Source of the DNA: Methanobacteriota archaeon
GTDB lineage: Archaea; Halobacteriota; Methanosarcinia; Methanosarcinales; Methanoperedenaceae
Length of the DNA: 13,954 bases
Assembly (NCBI GenBank): GCA_018899795.1
Contig: JAHIHJ010000430.1
Span: 1-13,954 of the forward strand
Direction of reading: 5' to 3'
The first letter of the stretch is position 1. Each line of letters begins with the position of its first letter. Of this stretch, positions 12,927 to 13,954 are shown piece by piece. Below the pieces are notes generated by a model. It did no database searches, was not told the DNA's origin, and saw only the letters and a list, made by a program, of their open reading frames with translations. Made by a program: the position numbers and the translations under genes.

Positions 12927-13954
12927 TTATGCTGTGGCAAATAAATGCTGTTGGAAATTAAAAAATGTCGCTCTTATTCTATTAACGCCGCCAAGCAATT
13001 CAGTTGCATCATTTATTGCAGAATATTTAATTTTTAGTAGATCTGGCAGTTTCTCCTGACCAAGCTCTTCAATGCCGGTTTCAACGTATTTGGATAAAAC
13101 AAATTCTAAAAATTCTTCTGCTGAAATTGGTTTTCCATCCGCACTCCAAAATGAAGTTTGCATAGTATGTTGAATTTCACGTTCTTTTCCGTCCCCTAAC
13201 TTTATTTTTAATTTCTTCTTTTTTGGTTCATCATCAGGGCCATAAGGCGCTGGTGTTTCTTTTAGTTCCATTGGTTTTGACCTGGTTGATGGTTCAGGTT
13301 CTAATGGTTCGCCGTCCCATTCCGGATCGCTAAAGTGATGATATGCGCCAACAAAATCATATATTGTAAAGAATTATTTTCCCTCAAATAATCTGGTGCC
13401 GCGCCCGACAATTTGTTTGAATTCGATCATAGAATTAATTGGTCGCATTAAAATAATGTTGCGGATATTCCTTGCATCGACGCCGGTTGAAAGCTTTTGC
13501 GAGGTAGTAAGAATTGTCGGGATCGTTTTTTCATTATCCCTGAATTCTGCCAAATATTGCTCGCCAAGTTTCCCATCATTGGCAGTAACACGCGCACAGT
13601 AATTAGGTTCTTTGCTTTTCTTATGTTGATTGATTAAATCCCTGATCGCAAGCGCATGATCCTGGTTAGCACAAAAAATAATAGCTTTTTCATTTTGATT
13701 GATCTCTTTTAAAAGTAATTGTATATTATATTCTTCTTTTACTTTAATCTCAATGATTCTATTCCAGTCAGCTCCAGTGTAAATTTTTCCGTATTCAACC
13801 TCCCCTTCAAGAATTCTATCATCAGAAGTATAAATATAATCATCCATAGTTGTTTTAATTCTTCTGACCTTGAAAGGAGTTAAGAAACCATCATTTATTC
13901 CATCTTTTAGCGAATAAACATAAAGTGGCTCTTGGAAATATTTGTAAGTATCAG
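12927..13954 (-). pseudogene. hsdR: Type I restriction enzyme R subunit (EcoEI class), 3' part, broken by an in-frame TAA
   Basis: The frame is open from the right edge: YFQEPLYVYSLKDGINDGFLTP near the edge, then the helicase C-terminal domain, AIIFCANQDHA, the motif STGVDARNIRNIILMRP and motif VI QIVGRGTRLFEGK. A TAA follows at 13374-13376. Reading straight through in the same frame gives FFTIYDFVGAYHHFSDPEWDG, then an ATG at 13271 and the EcoEI-type C-terminal domain (KKKLKIKLGDGKEREIQ, SADGKPISAEEFLEF, FNFQQHLFATA) to TAA at 12927-12929. Family members carry an acidic residue where the stop is, so GAA to TAA is the simplest explanation. HsdR is the ATP-dependent translocase and nuclease of type I restriction. 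The N-terminal nuclease and helicase N-domain, hsdM and hsdS would lie outside the window. The region is distinctly AT-rich. A separately made 114-residue C-terminal piece from 13271 cannot be excluded. Confidence 0.85.

Noticed and set aside
13372..13378. Stop-codon recoding (read-through) in hsdR
   Set aside because: TAA is not a pyrrolysine codon, and no recoding signal is evident; a point mutation is simpler.
1..13954. CRISPR array, tRNA, rRNA, insertion sequence or toxin-antitoxin pair
   Set aside because: No direct-repeat/spacer pattern, cloverleaf, transposase or terminal repeats were seen. The only PIN-domain protein has the Nob1 zinc ribbon and no antitoxin partner.

Overview
The window looks like chromosomal DNA of a euryarchaeon. 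Archaeal-type housekeeping genes run through it: rRNA maturation nuclease Nob1, replication factor C small subunit, a GfcR-type PRTase-like regulator and an adenosine-specific kinase (DUF355 family). Promoters show TATA elements about 25 bases upstream of inferred starts, several giving leaderless mRNAs, and other genes have GGTGA/AGGA-type ribosome sites. The protein set and moderate GC resemble Methanosarcinales or ANME-2-type archaea, but that placement is inference from general resemblance.

Left part (1-2274, all minus strand): a gfcR 5' part cut by the window edge, a small HExxHxxGxxD metalloprotease-like protein, nob1 and the biotin S-component bioY. A short TCTGCG tandem repeat lies between bioY and nob1.

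Middle (2391-6784): a two-gene plus-strand operon (adenosine-specific kinase then homoserine kinase thrB, overlapping as TAATG). It converges on two minus-strand winged-helix regulator genes. A 10-bp perfect inverted repeat covers the start codon of the second regulator. Next come, on the minus strand, rfcS and a small multidrug-export-family membrane protein overlapping as ATGA.

Right part (6803-12865): a 14-TM MFS exporter, then the debris of a fluoride-channel locus (17 codons of crcB joined to a DUF190 gene that has lost its start and its C-terminus), then threonine synthase thrC on the plus strand. ThrB and ThrC are the last two steps of threonine synthesis, about 5 kb apart here. After thrC comes a tightly overlapped minus-strand operon: an FAD enzyme of the UDP-galactopyranose-mutase/protoporphyrinogen-oxidase-like class, a GT4 glycosyltransferase and a GT2 glycosyltransferase, probably for surface or protein-linked glycan.

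Right edge (12927-13954): the 3' part of an AT-rich type I restriction hsdR gene of the EcoEI class. It is interrupted by one in-frame TAA, probably from a GAA-to-TAA change.

No tRNA, rRNA, CRISPR or insertion sequence was recognised, and no stretch longer than 300 bases lacks a gene or gene remnant. I did not find a clearly new multi-gene system. The best leads are the hairpin at the regulator start, the crcB/DUF190 scar, the hsdR nonsense codon and the flavoenzyme-glycosyltransferase operon.
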